The notes: generated from the letters alone by a model not told the origin. DNA of 64,000 nt from Candidatus Gastranaerophilales bacterium (GCA_944323615.1 CALUTG010000004.1:1-64000); one strand, 5' to 3'. Shown: positions 45,887 to 55,095, numbered from the stretch's first letter. Made by a program: numbers and translations.

Positions 45887-47104
45887 ATGTTTATTAATCC
45901 TATTTCTATGAATCACAAATCAACAACCCCGGCTTTTCAAAAAGGTCTAAATCCTGAAGTTGCCAGAAATCAGTATAAAATACTTTTAACTCAGGATATT
46001 TGGGCTGAAAAATTAAAAGTTAAACAACCGGAAAATTCTCTGGAAAAAGAAGTTTTGCTTGAAATATTACAAAACAGATTAAGACTTGATAGATTTGCAC
46101 GTTTAAATAATTTGCTTGCTAAACTAAAAACACAAGTAAGTTATATTAACTCTCTTTTCGAGCAAGATCCTTCTAATCCCGAATTACCATCTTTAATACA
46201 GGAAGTAAAAAAACAGGGAAATTTAGATTCAATATATAAAACTCTGCATAAACAAATTGAACGTGAAGCATCTAAAAATAAACCTTTTTTAGACTATTTT
46301 AAAAATATAGAGAAATTGGAAGATGATTATTTAGAAAAACATTTGATGAAATATTCAAAAATGGAAAAATTCTGGTATCAAATTAATAAAAATAATATCA
46401 ATAAAGATGGGAATTATATGACTCAAGATTTAATAGATATTGTAACACAAGATAAGCTTCCTGTCGTAAAATCCGTATCACAACCGCTTTCTAAAAAACA
46501 ATTACTGGAAAAAATAACAACGCAATACGAAAATATTCTATTAGAAAATTTAAATATATACTCTGAAGTGGAAAACCATACCAGAGAAGCGTATAAAGCA
46601 AAACAAACCCTGGCTGAACTGAATATTAAAGATTTAAAAAGATTCCCTGATATTGCTAAACAAGTGGGGAAAATATGTACTTTTATAGAAAATAAGATTA
46701 CATATCAAGCTGATAAACTCGGAGATATTGATATTTATCCTATTGGAACAATTATGGAGGATATGAAACGTATTAAATTTGGTATTAAAGAAATGAAAAA
46801 AGATATCGTAATATTAAAAAATAAAATTATCGCTAATCCCGATAATCAGGCACTAAAAACAGAACTTGCAACTAAAGAAAAAGATCTGGAAGAAGCAAAA
46901 TGTGATTGGGAACAAGGACTCAAAGCCTATGTAGAGTTTGAAAAGATTAATCATCAAAGAATGACTGATGGCGGATACGAAAAAGAATATAGCTACTTGA
47001 CAACTAAAAGCAAAGAACTCAATAAATTTAAAGACCTTTATAATACAATGAAAAATTCAAATAATAAGATACCTGAAAATTTATGGGATGAAATTCTTTT
47101 ATAA
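45887..47104 (+). CDS. Coiled-coil protein with N-terminal PAFQKG motif
   Basis: A 405-residue protein with MFINPISMNHKSTTPAFQKG at the start, the recurring signature. The remainder is largely helical and charged, with coiled coils at about 60-90, 210-260 and 300-350 (MEDMKRIKFGIKEMKKDIVILKNKI). No membrane span or enzyme motif. It is monocistronic: a terminator-like leader upstream and a strong terminator downstream. Function unknown; possibly a structural or scaffold protein. Confidence 0.72.
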   Translation: MFINPISMNHKSTTPAFQKGLNPEVARNQYKILLTQDIWAEKLKVKQPENSLEKEVLLEILQNRLRLDRFARLNNLLAKLKTQVSYINSLFEQDPSNPELPSLIQEVKKQGNLDSIYKTLHKQIEREASKNKPFLDYFKNIEKLEDDYLEKHLMKYSKMEKFWYQINKNNINKDGNYMTQDLIDIVTQDKLPVVKSVSQPLSKKQLLEKITTQYENILLENLNIYSEVENHTREAYKAKQTLAELNIKDLKRFPDIAKQVGKICTFIENKITYQADKLGDIDIYPIGTIMEDMKRIKFGIKEMKKDIVILKNKIIANPDNQALKTELATKEKDLEEAKCDWEQGLKAYVEFEKINHQRMTDGGYEKEYSYLTTKSKELNKFKDLYNTMKNSNNKIPENLWDEILL

Positions 47105-47118
47105 TAAATAAACGAGTT

Positions 47119-47153
47119 GGGGGCAGATAATTGAAAATTATCTGCCCCCTTTA
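47119..47153 (+). terminator. Strong terminator
   Basis: GGGGGCAGATAATT and AATTATCTGCCCCC form a perfect 14-bp stem, followed by TTTACTC. It also lies just beyond the end of the convergent hydrolase gene. Confidence 0.85.
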
Positions 47154-47168
47154 CTCTATTTGTAAAAA

Positions 47169-48197
47169 TTATTTTAAATAAGTTCTAAAGAAAGTTTCCA
47201 ATTTATCAAACGGTATTTTATCTAAATTGTCATACAAATCAACATGACTTGCATCCGGAATTATAAGCAATTCTTTATTATCACCTTTGAGTTTCTTGAA
47301 AGCATCTTCCGAAAAATATCTGCTGTGAGCTTTTTCACCGTGCATTACAAGAACTGCGCTTTGAATCTCATCGCTGTACTGTAATATCGGCATATTAATC
47401 AGAGAAAGAGTAGAAGTCATATTCCAATTCCTGTTAGAGTTAATAGAACGTTTATGGAATCCTCTTTCGGTTTTGTAATAATCATAATAATCTTTAACAA
47501 ACTGAGGTTCTTCGCCCGTTAATTTTTCTGGAAGCCCTGCTGCCGGAGCATAAGAACCTTTTTTAAAATCTTCCGTTCTCTGTTTATTCAAATTTTGTTT
47601 AAGTTCATATCTTGCTTTTTCGTCCATTGAATCAAAGTAACCTCTTGCACTAACTCTTGTCATATCATACATTGTGGATGCAACAGTTGCTTTTATTCTT
47701 GTATCCATAGCGGCAGCATTAATACCAAACCCGCCGAATCCGCATATACCTATAATCCCGATTTTTTCAGGATCAACATCCGGACGGTTTGATAAATAAT
47801 CTACAGCTGCCGAAAAATCCTCGGTATTAATATCAGGAGAAGAAACATTTCTCGGTTCCCCGCCGCTTTCTCCGGTATAAGAAGGATCAAATGCAAGAGT
47901 TATAAACCCTCTTTCTGCCATTGTCTGGGCATATAATCCTGATGCCTGCTCTTTTACAGCACCAAAAGGGCCAGCTACTGCAATTGCAGGTAATTTTGAG
48001 TCAGACTTGTCTTTTGGAGTATACAAATCTCCCGCTATGGTAATTCCGTATCTGTTTTTAAAGTTTACTTTTTGGACATTAACTTTATCGCTTTTTTTGA
48101 AAGTCTTATCCCAATCCGTATTTTTTGCCATACTCATAGTTGTTCCTCCTACAGTTAACATAATTGCTATTAAAAAAAATATAAAATTTTTAAACAT
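47169..48197 (-). CDS. Secreted alpha/beta hydrolase with Cys nucleophile
   Basis: A 342-residue protein with a signal peptide (cleavage about residue 24, TMSMA/KN). The nucleophile elbow is GICGFGG, where Cys replaces the usual Ser as in dienelactone hydrolases; an acid (around HGEKAHSRYF) and HVDLYD supply the triad. Domain order and length fit the dienelactone-hydrolase-like family of exported esterases. It is the last gene of the operon facing the lysR gene and starts directly after the acetyltransferase stop. Confidence 0.88.
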   Translation of the reverse strand: MFKNFIFFLIAIMLTVGGTTMSMAKNTDWDKTFKKSDKVNVQKVNFKNRYGITIAGDLYTPKDKSDSKLPAIAVAGPFGAVKEQASGLYAQTMAERGFITLAFDPSYTGESGGEPRNVSSPDINTEDFSAAVDYLSNRPDVDPEKIGIIGICGFGGFGINAAAMDTRIKATVASTMYDMTRVSARGYFDSMDEKARYELKQNLNKQRTEDFKKGSYAPAAGLPEKLTGEEPQFVKDYYDYYKTERGFHKRSINSNRNWNMTSTLSLINMPILQYSDEIQSAVLVMHGEKAHSRYFSEDAFKKLKGDNKELLIIPDASHVDLYDNLDKIPFDKLETFFRTYLK

Positions 48198-48776
48198 TTA
48201 AACTTCTCCTTCTTTTATATGTTTCATTTTTCTGGCCGGATTTCCAGCAACAATTGTATTTGCAGGAACATCCTTTGTAACCACACTTCCCGCACCGATT
48301 ATTGCACCGTCACCAATTGTTATTCCAGGTAAGATAGTGCTATCAGAGCCTATCCAGACATTATTTCCGATTCTGACAGGTTTGGGGTAAATAGCTGCTC
48401 GATTATCCGGGTTAAAATCATGATTCAGCGTTGCAAGAGTTACGTTATGTCCGATAAGGCAGTTGTCACCGATTCTTATTCCGCCCTGATCCTGAAACTT
48501 GCAGCACGCATTAATAAATACGTTTTTGCCTACCCTTATATTTTTTCCGCACTCTGAATAAAAAGGAGGGAAAAGTCTGAACGACGGGTCAACTTCTACT
48601 CCCGTAAGCTTGGAAAACAATTCAACCAGCTCCTCAGGAGTATGATACTTATTATTAATTTCCATTGTAATCTTAAGAGCTTCCTGAGCAAGCTCATAGA
48701 ACATACACTGGATTTCTGAGCCTGGGATTACAATCTTACCGCTTCCCATATATTCAAAAAATTCATTCATTTCCAT
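48198..48776 (-). CDS. Sugar O-acetyltransferase (LacA/Maa/NodL type)
   Basis: A 192-residue trimeric left-handed beta-helix enzyme: N-terminal helices with [43 protein letters not shown], then hexapeptide repeats with catalytic His in ATLNHDF and end block [14 protein letters not shown]. It acetylates a sugar hydroxyl with acetyl-CoA. Part of the lysR-linked operon. The substrate is unknown. Confidence 0.92.
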   Translation of the reverse strand: MEMNEFFEYMGSGKIVIPGSEIQCMFYELAQEALKITMEINNKYHTPEELVELFSKLTGVEVDPSFRLFPPFYSECGKNIRVGKNVFINACCKFQDQGGIRIGDNCLIGHNVTLATLNHDFNPDNRAAIYPKPVRIGNNVWIGSDSTILPGITIGDGAIIGAGSVVTKDVPANTIVAGNPARKMKHIKEGEV

Positions 48777-48943
48777 TTTTTATAACCTTCTGTCGGGAGA
48801 CATTCCATCTCCATTACTCACTTATTTTGTTTTTTCGGGTCTCCCTCTTTCGTTTTCCTACCAGAGGGTTCGCGCCTGTTTTTTAACCTTTTATCGGGAG
48901 TTCTTATATTTACCCCGTTCAGGATGACATTCTATTTCACAAG

Positions 48944-49819
48944 TCACACCACAGCCGGCATAAAGTGATTTACCACGCAGTCTAACAAAGTTTCCGCATA
49001 CTCTCTGTGCTTGCCGTAGAAAATATGAGAAGCATCCGGAACTACAATGACCCGATTCTTTTCCGGATGTTTGCAATAAGAATTTATTTTTTCCATAAAT
49101 CCCTTTGGGTCACCTTCCGTTAAACTGTCTTTTTCTCCGATAACAAATGCGCCGTTGACTTTTATAGAATTGAGTGAATTTGTTTCCCCTTCGCCGCTTA
49201 TTACAGGACAGTTTTTGAGATTAAAAGCATTATAAAATCCCAAAACCGTATCGGCACACATCGGAGAAAACCCGCCGAAGAGTATTGGTAAAATATCCTT
49301 GCCTCTGCCTTCGGATACAAATTTTTCCGCAAGTTTTATACATTCCTGCACTCCCGGCATAACCTTAAACCAGTACGCTAAATCAACAGGTGAAGATACT
49401 ATGAAATAATCTACCAGGTTATCATCTGTGTTTCCCAAATAATTAATAATTTTATTTGAGCCTAAAGAATGCCCTGCAAGAACTATATTCTTGAATCTGA
49501 GTTCTTTAGCATATTTAACATACGCTTCCGTATCTTCATAAACAAGACTGAAATCATCATTCACTACACCTGTATTTTTTTGTTTTCCGGTAGAAAAATC
49601 CGAATACGCAATAAACGAAAATGCATCCATTGCATGCCCCGCAATACAGGCAATATTATTAGCACTCAAAAGTTCTCCCGCTGCAACCAGTAAGTCATTT
49701 TGAAAAACATTGCTGCATATTCCGCTCATTATAATAACAACAGTGTCCATACTGTTATCGCCCCACATGGCGCCCTTGAGCTCAAGACCTCTCGGTGTAT
49801 TAACTCTTATTATTTCCAT
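48944..49819 (-). CDS. Alpha/beta hydrolase
   Basis: A 291-residue cytosolic hydrolase. The nucleophile motif is AGHSLGSNK (Ser in GHSLG), with an acid in GEKDSLTEGDP and catalytic His in PDASHIFYG. The N terminus RGLELKGAMWGDNSMDTVVIIMSGI is the oxyanion region. It resembles small-substrate esterases of the DUF1749/serine aminopeptidase type. In the lysR-linked operon, 18 bases after the beta-helix gene; the 167-base gap to the acetyltransferase holds no gene. Confidence 0.87.
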   Translation of the reverse strand: MEIIRVNTPRGLELKGAMWGDNSMDTVVIIMSGICSNVFQNDLLVAAGELLSANNIACIAGHAMDAFSFIAYSDFSTGKQKNTGVVNDDFSLVYEDTEAYVKYAKELRFKNIVLAGHSLGSNKIINYLGNTDDNLVDYFIVSSPVDLAYWFKVMPGVQECIKLAEKFVSEGRGKDILPILFGGFSPMCADTVLGFYNAFNLKNCPVISGEGETNSLNSIKVNGAFVIGEKDSLTEGDPKGFMEKINSYCKHPEKNRVIVVPDASHIFYGKHREYAETLLDCVVNHFMPAVV

Positions 49820-49837
49820 TTTTTATTATCCTTTCTT

Positions 49838-50719
49838 CTATACACATTGTTTTAAACATTCTGCCGGTTTATTTAAACCGCGCAGAATAACTTTACCCTG
49901 ACATTTCATTATTGAATCCTCAGAGATAATTTCACCCACACTGTCAGCCATTATCACACCTGATTTAGGATTTTTAACGGAAACTATATGTCCTTTTATA
50001 TCAGCTTCTACATCAGAATATTCAAAAGACAAATCCGTATCTTCCATAGTGCAGTTAATAAGTTTTAAATTCTTGCAATAGCATAACGGCTGTGTGCCGA
50101 TAATTTTGCAGTTAATAAAGGTCAAGTTTTCACTAAACCAGCCCAAATATTCACCCTTGACGACAGAATTTTCAACTATAATATTTTTGCTGTGCCAGAA
50201 GGCATCTTTTGTATCAAGTTTAGAATTTTTGATATGCAGATTTTTCATATACTGAAAAGAATATTTACCCGTCATATTTAAATTCTCTATCTCAACATCT
50301 TTTGATTCAAATAAAAAATACATAGAATCAATTGTTGAATTATTAATTTTTACCTCTTTGCATCTCCATCCGAATTCGGGAGATACAATATTACAGTCTT
50401 CTACCGTAATATTTTTACACTCTCTTAAGCATTTTATCCCGTCAATTTTACAATCCTCAATTCTTCCGTCGTTTGAATACCAGAGCGGAGCACGGGTTTT
50501 CTCGTCCATAGATGAATCCTTAAGCAAAAATCCTTTTGCATGCCAGAGCGGATATCTTAGTGAAAATGAGCAGTCAATTACATTAATTTTACGGCATTCT
50601 TTCAGAACGGATTCCCCATCTGCCGGACCTTCAAATTTACAATTAATAACTTCTGTATTTTTCAGATTATACAGCGATCTTTCTTCATCAAATATTTGAT
50701 TTTCAACTCTGTTTTGCAT
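49838..50719 (-). CDS. DUF3737-type beta-helix protein
   Basis: A 293-residue protein of repeated short strands (VINCKFEG, VIDCSF, IEDCKIDG, VEDCNI, INNSTID, IKNSKLD, VENSVVKG, FINCKIIG, LINCTMED): a right-handed beta-helix. The Trp-rich FSLRYPLWHAKGFLL and DAFWHSK segments match the DUF3737 family common in Clostridia and Bacteroides. No signal peptide, so likely cytosolic. Function unknown. Second gene of the lysR-linked operon. Confidence 0.85.
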   Translation of the reverse strand: MQNRVENQIFDEERSLYNLKNTEVINCKFEGPADGESVLKECRKINVIDCSFSLRYPLWHAKGFLLKDSSMDEKTRAPLWYSNDGRIEDCKIDGIKCLRECKNITVEDCNIVSPEFGWRCKEVKINNSTIDSMYFLFESKDVEIENLNMTGKYSFQYMKNLHIKNSKLDTKDAFWHSKNIIVENSVVKGEYLGWFSENLTFINCKIIGTQPLCYCKNLKLINCTMEDTDLSFEYSDVEADIKGHIVSVKNPKSGVIMADSVGEIISEDSIMKCQGKVILRGLNKPAECLKQCV

Positions 50720-50735
50720 AAGTTTACCTCACTTT

Positions 50736-50942
50736 TTAAACATTTTTTGTCTGCTCCAGATTAAAAATCAGATAGTCAAGACAGTCCAGTTTTTTCTGGC
50801 AGACATGCAGATTATCCAAAAGGATCTTTCTGTAACGATTGAGCAAACTAACCCGTTCTTTATCCCCTGCTTTAAGAAATTTTTCTATAAAACATGAATC
50901 ACAATCAGCATCTTTAAGGTTTTGGATAATAGCTTCATTCAT
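50736..50942 (-). CDS. Small helical protein at the head of the lysR-linked operon
   Basis: A 68-residue protein (MNEAIIQNLKDADCDSCFIEKFLKAGDKERVSLLNRYRKILLDNLHVCQKKLDCLDYLIFNLEQ). The pattern, two helices with a CLDYL end, recurs in small proteins found next to MerR or LysR regulators in Firmicutes; I recognise it without a formal name. Cys at 14, 17, 48 and 54 could sense redox state or metal. GAGG ribosome site. It is first of five genes. Confidence 0.8.
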   Translation of the reverse strand: MNEAIIQNLKDADCDSCFIEKFLKAGDKERVSLLNRYRKILLDNLHVCQKKLDCLDYLIFNLEQTKNV

Positions 50943-51021
50943 AATCTATCTGCCTCTTATATTTATATTATTTACCCATTTTTGAAAATAGCAAATACTT
51001 ATATTACATACTTAAATATAC

Positions 51022-51050
51022 TTGACAGGCATATTTAAAAACCATATCAT
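51022..51050 (+). promoter_or_regulatory. Promoter of lysR giving a leaderless transcript
   Basis: TTGACA (51022-51027), 17-base spacer, TATCAT (51045-51050). The ATG at 51057 begins six bases after the -10, where transcription itself should start. There is no Shine-Dalgarno. Confidence 0.75.
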
Positions 51051-51056
51051 AAATGT

Positions 51057-51947
51057 ATGGAAATAAGAGTGCTCAAATATTTTTTAACAGTTGCAAGAGA
51101 AGGGAGTATAACGGGAGCCGCAAACTCGCTTCATCTTACTCAGCCGACCTTGTCCCGCCAGCTTCAGGATCTGGAAAAAGAACTGGGGCAAAAGCTTCTT
51201 GTAAGAGGTAAATACAAAGTCTCTCTGACTCCGGAAGGGATGATTCTCAAAAAAAGGGCGCAGGAAATTGTTGAGATGGTTGAAAAAACGGAAGCTGAAT
51301 TCAGCTCTCTTACGGATGTCTTAGCAGGAGACATTTATATCGGCTGCGGAGAAACAGATTCTATGAAATACGTAGCAGCCGTAATAAAAGAGGTACAGGA
51401 AACCTATCCCGAAATCAAGTTCCATATCCACAGCGGAAATGCGGAAGACGTAACGGAAAAGCTTGATAAAGGCTTGTTGGATTTTGGTGTTCTTATACAA
51501 CCGGTAGATTTATCCAAGTATGACAGTATGCCGCTTCCCGACAAAGATGTCTGGGGTGTTATTATGAGAAAGGACAGTCCGCTTGCTAAAAAGGATTATA
51601 TTGAACTTGAAGATTTAAAAGGTTTACCGTTAATTAATTCAAGACAGGCAATGAGAAAAACCACTAATAAAAATGAATTTATTGAATGGTTTCAGGGCGA
51701 GTTTGAAAATCTGAATACCGTTGCAACAATAAACCTCGTCTATAATGCTACAGTGATGGTAAAAGCCGGTATCGGATACGCCATTACACTGGATAAACTT
51801 GCGGATACATCAAAGGAAAGTCTTCTGTGCTTCCGCCCTTTAAGACCTAAGCTTGAATCTGGATTGGATATTGTCTGGAAAAAGTATCAGGTATTTTCAC
51901 CGGCAGCAAAAATGTTTTTGGAAAAACTCCGGTCAAGACTGGGTTAA
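51057..51947 (+). CDS. LysR-family transcriptional regulator
   Basis: A 296-residue protein: N-terminal winged helix (LKYFLTVAREGSITGAANSLHLTQPTLSRQLQDLEKELG, then LTPEG) and a periplasmic-binding-like effector domain from about residue 90. It is divergent from the five-gene operon 50942-47169 and shares its intergenic region, so it very likely controls that operon. The effector is unknown. It overlaps the convergent gene at 51944 by four bases. Confidence 0.95.
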   Translation: MEIRVLKYFLTVAREGSITGAANSLHLTQPTLSRQLQDLEKELGQKLLVRGKYKVSLTPEGMILKKRAQEIVEMVEKTEAEFSSLTDVLAGDIYIGCGETDSMKYVAAVIKEVQETYPEIKFHIHSGNAEDVTEKLDKGLLDFGVLIQPVDLSKYDSMPLPDKDVWGVIMRKDSPLAKKDYIELEDLKGLPLINSRQAMRKTTNKNEFIEWFQGEFENLNTVATINLVYNATVMVKAGIGYAITLDKLADTSKESLLCFRPLRPKLESGLDIVWKKYQVFSPAAKMFLEKLRSRLG

Positions 51948-52732
51948 TTTTCTACAAACAGGTTCATAAACTCTATATCATCATAGTCTATATAAGCTGT
52001 TTGCATCAGGTTACGTCCGGTCTTAATTGTAACTTCGTTCGGCTGATTTTTCTTTATAAGCTCATTAGGAATTCTTATCCGCTGCCCGTCTCCGTTAATC
52101 TGGATTTCAGAAATTCTATTCCCGTTAAAATACACTTCCGGAGGAGAAGCAAAAGCATTTGCAATCTGGTTTTGTCCGATAGAACGCGCCATCTGGGTAT
52201 CTATACCTATGATTGAGCCTATTACAAGATAAATCGGTTTATTAAATTTAACGTTCTTCATCTGAAACTTTTTCGTATAAAAAGGTCCTATGCTTGCCAT
52301 TCTGAACTCTCCGGCATTTGCGGATAAATCAGAATAGTTATTATCACCCAAATGATACATATTATTATCCAGAACCATTGCATCGCCGTTAGATTTTTCT
52401 ATCCCGATTACAATAGGTGCGGAAACAGTCCTGTCAGTAATTGTTACGGAAAAAGGTTTATAGTTTTCCTTCTGAACGGACATAATACTTGTGCCGTTTA
52501 TGGCGGTATCAAGTTCAAAATACCCTTCCTCGTCTGTTGTTGTAGAATACCTTTCTTTAGGCAATGTTACTTTAGCCCCATCAATTCCGGCTCCGGTCTT
52601 TTTATCTACTATTCGGCTTGAATTTCCTCTTCCCTGCGCTGAAACACCGCCCTCAAAAGTCGCCTCAGCAAGTGAAGGCAGGGTAACGGTTAAGTATAAA
52701 ATAAGAATAGTTAAACTCAATAATTTTTTCAT
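51944..52732 (-). CDS. Exported protein with carboxypeptidase-regulatory-like domain
   Basis: A 262-residue protein with a signal peptide (MKKLLSLTILILYLTVTLPSLAEA, without the last residues, cut before TF). Residues about 38-100 (VDKKTGAGIDGAKVTLPKERYSTTTDEEGYFELDTAINGTSIMSVQKENYKPFSVTI without its end) form the beta-sandwich of CarboxypepD_reg-like modules. The C-terminal half, ending DYDDIEFMNLFVEN, is unassigned. It is probably periplasmic or surface-attached. The plus-strand frames over it are shadows. Confidence 0.82.
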   Translation of the reverse strand: MKKLLSLTILILYLTVTLPSLAEATFEGGVSAQGRGNSSRIVDKKTGAGIDGAKVTLPKERYSTTTDEEGYFELDTAINGTSIMSVQKENYKPFSVTITDRTVSAPIVIGIEKSNGDAMVLDNNMYHLGDNNYSDLSANAGEFRMASIGPFYTKKFQMKNVKFNKPIYLVIGSIIGIDTQMARSIGQNQIANAFASPPEVYFNGNRISEIQINGDGQRIRIPNELIKKNQPNEVTIKTGRNLMQTAYIDYDDIEFMNLFVEN

Positions 52733-52887
52733 ACAATAATTATTTTTCCTTTAGTTGTGAATAAGTATCCGTCATATTTTCTTTTATAAGGATAATTTTT
52801 CGGAAGTAAAAATAATATTTTTTATTTGGACTTTTCTTGTATTTTTATTATTTTTCTGTTTTAATTGGTTTATTGACAATCCAATAT

Positions 52888-52971
52888 GCCGATGTGATGG
52901 AATTGGTAGACGTGCCAGACTCAAAATCTGGTGTAGGCAACTACGTGCCGGTTCGACCCCGGCCATCGGCA
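52888..52971 (+). tRNA. tRNA-Leu(CAA)
   Basis: An 84-nt class II tRNA: acceptor GCCGATG/CATCGGC, D-arm with GGTAGAC, anticodon stem CCAGA/TCTGG with loop CTCAAAA giving CAA, a short long-arm (GTAGGCAACTAC) and T-arm GCCGGTTCGACCCCGGC. CCA is not encoded. Unlike the other RNA genes here, its T-arm is followed by a normal terminator with no T-loop element. Confidence 0.95.
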
Positions 52972-53007
52972 AATAAAAAATACCTGATACTCAGGTATTT
53001 TTTATTT
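52971..53007. terminator. Terminator of tRNA-Leu
   Basis: AAATAAAAAATACCTGA pairs with TCAGGTATTTTTTATTT across loop TAC, immediately after the tRNA. It is symmetric, so it can act in both directions. Confidence 0.85.
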
Positions 53008-53033
53008 GCTTTATGTAAAAGTTTAGCTTGTTG

Positions 53034-53163
53034 CCTTAAACAGGCATTTTCCTTTTGGAAAATGCAGCAATGCGGGTTTTTCTTTCTTTGGGAGCATTTC
53101 TTTCTTTTTTCCTCGCAAAAAAAGAAAGAAATGCTCAAAACCGCCTGACAACTGCCTGTAAAA
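53034..53163. repeat. Nested inverted-repeat region before thrS
   Basis: Outer arms ACAGGCA (53040-53046) and TGCCTGT (53153-53159), an inner hairpin GCATTTTCC/GGAAAATGC, and an 18-bp hairpin AGCATTTCTTTCTTTTTT (53093-53110) with its complement at 53118-53135. No open frame of note. The thrS leader itself (53164-53302) has GGGGTAAAT/ATTTACCC arms and no recognisable T-box. Confidence 0.7.
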
Positions 53164-53302
53164 ATAAAAAGGTTTGATTTTCTTTTTGTGCTAAACTGGT
53201 TTTGTAGTAGTTAGGGGGATCCGCCCCGGGGTAAATATATAGGCTGGTAGATGTGACTACAGGCTTGGAAGAAAATTTACCCGTAAAAGAAAGGATAAAA
53301 TA

Positions 53303-55078
53303 ATGGAAAAAAACAACGAAACTTTGGGTGTATTAAGACACTCCGCATCCCACATTATGGCACAAGCCGTTCAAAAGCTGTTTCCGAGTGCAAAGTTAGC
53401 TATAGGACCGGCTACAGACACAGGATTTTATTACGATTTTGACCTGACAGACGGACATGCTTTCACCCACGACGATTTGGAAAAAATTGAAGAAGAGATG
53501 AAAAATATCATCAAACAAAACCTGACGTTTGAAAGATATGAGATTCCTAATGTGGATGCACAAATTGCGGAATTTAAGGCAGAAGGCGAGATTTACAAGG
53601 CAGAACTGCTGGAAGAACACAGAAACGATAATCCGACACTTTATCTTACAAAAGATAAAGACGGAAATGTACTTTTCAACGATCTTTGCGCAGGTCCGCA
53701 TATTCCGAACACCTCATTTATCAAAGGAAATGCCATTAAGCTTTTGAAGGTTGCAGGAGCTTACTGGAGAGGAAACGAAAAGAACAAAATGCTTCAAAGA
53801 ATTTATGCTACAGCATTTTGGAACAAAGAAGATTTACAAGATTATCTGAACTTCCTTGAAGAAGCAGAAAAAAGAGACCACAGAAAACTCGGCACCCAGC
53901 TTGATTTGTTCTCCGTAAGAGAAGAAATAGGCGCCGGACTCGTATTGTGGCACCCTAATCTTGCAATAGTCAGAGAAGAAATTGAAAACTATTGGAGAAC
54001 GGAACACAGAAAAAGAGGTTATGTAATCGTTCACTCACCTCAAATTGCTAAATCAAGACTCTGGGAGCTTTCAGGACACATTGACCACTACAGGGAAAAT
54101 ATGTTCTTTATCCAGAAAGATGATGATTCAGATGACCAATATATAGTAAAACCTATGAACTGTCCGTTCCATATCCTGATTTATCAGGCAAACAGACATT
54201 CATACCGCTCATTGCCGCTTAGAATGGCAGAATTGGGTACCGTTTACAGAAAAGAAAAATCAGGTGCGCTATCAGGTTTAACCCGTGTTCAAGGCTTTAC
54301 ACAAGATGATGCACACGTATTCTGTACTCCAGAGCAATTGGTTGATGAAATTAATGAAATTATCGACTTTGTCGCAGATACAATGAATATCTTCAATATG
54401 TCATTTGAAGTTGAACTTTCTACCCGTCCTGAAAGCTTTGTCGGCGAAATCGAAAACTGGGACAGAGCAGAAGCAGGTTTGAAAGCTGCAATGGACAGGC
54501 GCGGTATGAAATACGAAATCAACGAAGGCGACGGCGCATTTTACGGACCAAAAATTGACTTCAAAATTAAAGATGCAATCGGAAGAACATGGCAGTGTGC
54601 TACAATCCAGCTTGACTTTAACCTCCCTGAAAGATTCGGTATCAAATATCAGGATAGAGACGGCTCAATGAAAACACCTGTAATGCTTCACAGAGTTATT
54701 TTCGGCTCTATGGAAAGATTCCACGGTATCTTAATTGAACACTATGCCGGCGCATTCCCGACATGGCTTGCTCCGACACAGGTTGCCATTGTTCCGATTT
54801 CAAATGAAAAACATATTGATTTTGCGGAACAGGTATACAAAAAGATGCGCGATGCAGGTTTGAGAGTAAAACTCGACGACCGTTCCGAATCAATGAACTA
54901 CAAGATTCGTGAATCTTTGCAGGATAAAAAGATTCCTTACGTTTGCGTAATCGGCGATAAAGAAATTGAATCAAATTCCGTTGCCGTAAGAAAACGCGGT
55001 GTAGGTCAGATTGGAACATTCGGGGTTGATGAATTTATTTCTAATATAGAAAAAGAAATAAAAGATAAAGCTCAATAG
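53303..55078 (+). CDS. thrS: Threonyl-tRNA synthetase lacking the TGS domain
   Basis: A 591-residue class II synthetase. It opens directly with the editing domain (VLRHSASHIMAQAVQKLFP, the HxxxH editing motif) and lacks the about 60-residue TGS domain at the N terminus of many ThrRS. The catalytic core has MNCPFHILIYQ and RMAELGTVYRKEKSGALSGL; the anticodon domain (from about 490) ends in VAVRKRGVGQIG. Full editing and charging are expected. AAAGAAAGG precedes the ATG. Confidence 0.96.
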   Translation: MEKNNETLGVLRHSASHIMAQAVQKLFPSAKLAIGPATDTGFYYDFDLTDGHAFTHDDLEKIEEEMKNIIKQNLTFERYEIPNVDAQIAEFKAEGEIYKAELLEEHRNDNPTLYLTKDKDGNVLFNDLCAGPHIPNTSFIKGNAIKLLKVAGAYWRGNEKNKMLQRIYATAFWNKEDLQDYLNFLEEAEKRDHRKLGTQLDLFSVREEIGAGLVLWHPNLAIVREEIENYWRTEHRKRGYVIVHSPQIAKSRLWELSGHIDHYRENMFFIQKDDDSDDQYIVKPMNCPFHILIYQANRHSYRSLPLRMAELGTVYRKEKSGALSGLTRVQGFTQDDAHVFCTPEQLVDEINEIIDFVADTMNIFNMSFEVELSTRPESFVGEIENWDRAEAGLKAAMDRRGMKYEINEGDGAFYGPKIDFKIKDAIGRTWQCATIQLDFNLPERFGIKYQDRDGSMKTPVMLHRVIFGSMERFHGILIEHYAGAFPTWLAPTQVAIVPISNEKHIDFAEQVYKKMRDAGLRVKLDDRSESMNYKIRESLQDKKIPYVCVIGDKEIESNSVAVRKRGVGQIGTFGVDEFISNIEKEIKDKAQ

Positions 55079-55095
55079 TTTTTAATGAAATTTCA

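Noticed and set aside
53164-53302. T-box riboswitch before thrS
   Set aside because: No T-box consensus, specifier loop or antiterminator pattern was found.
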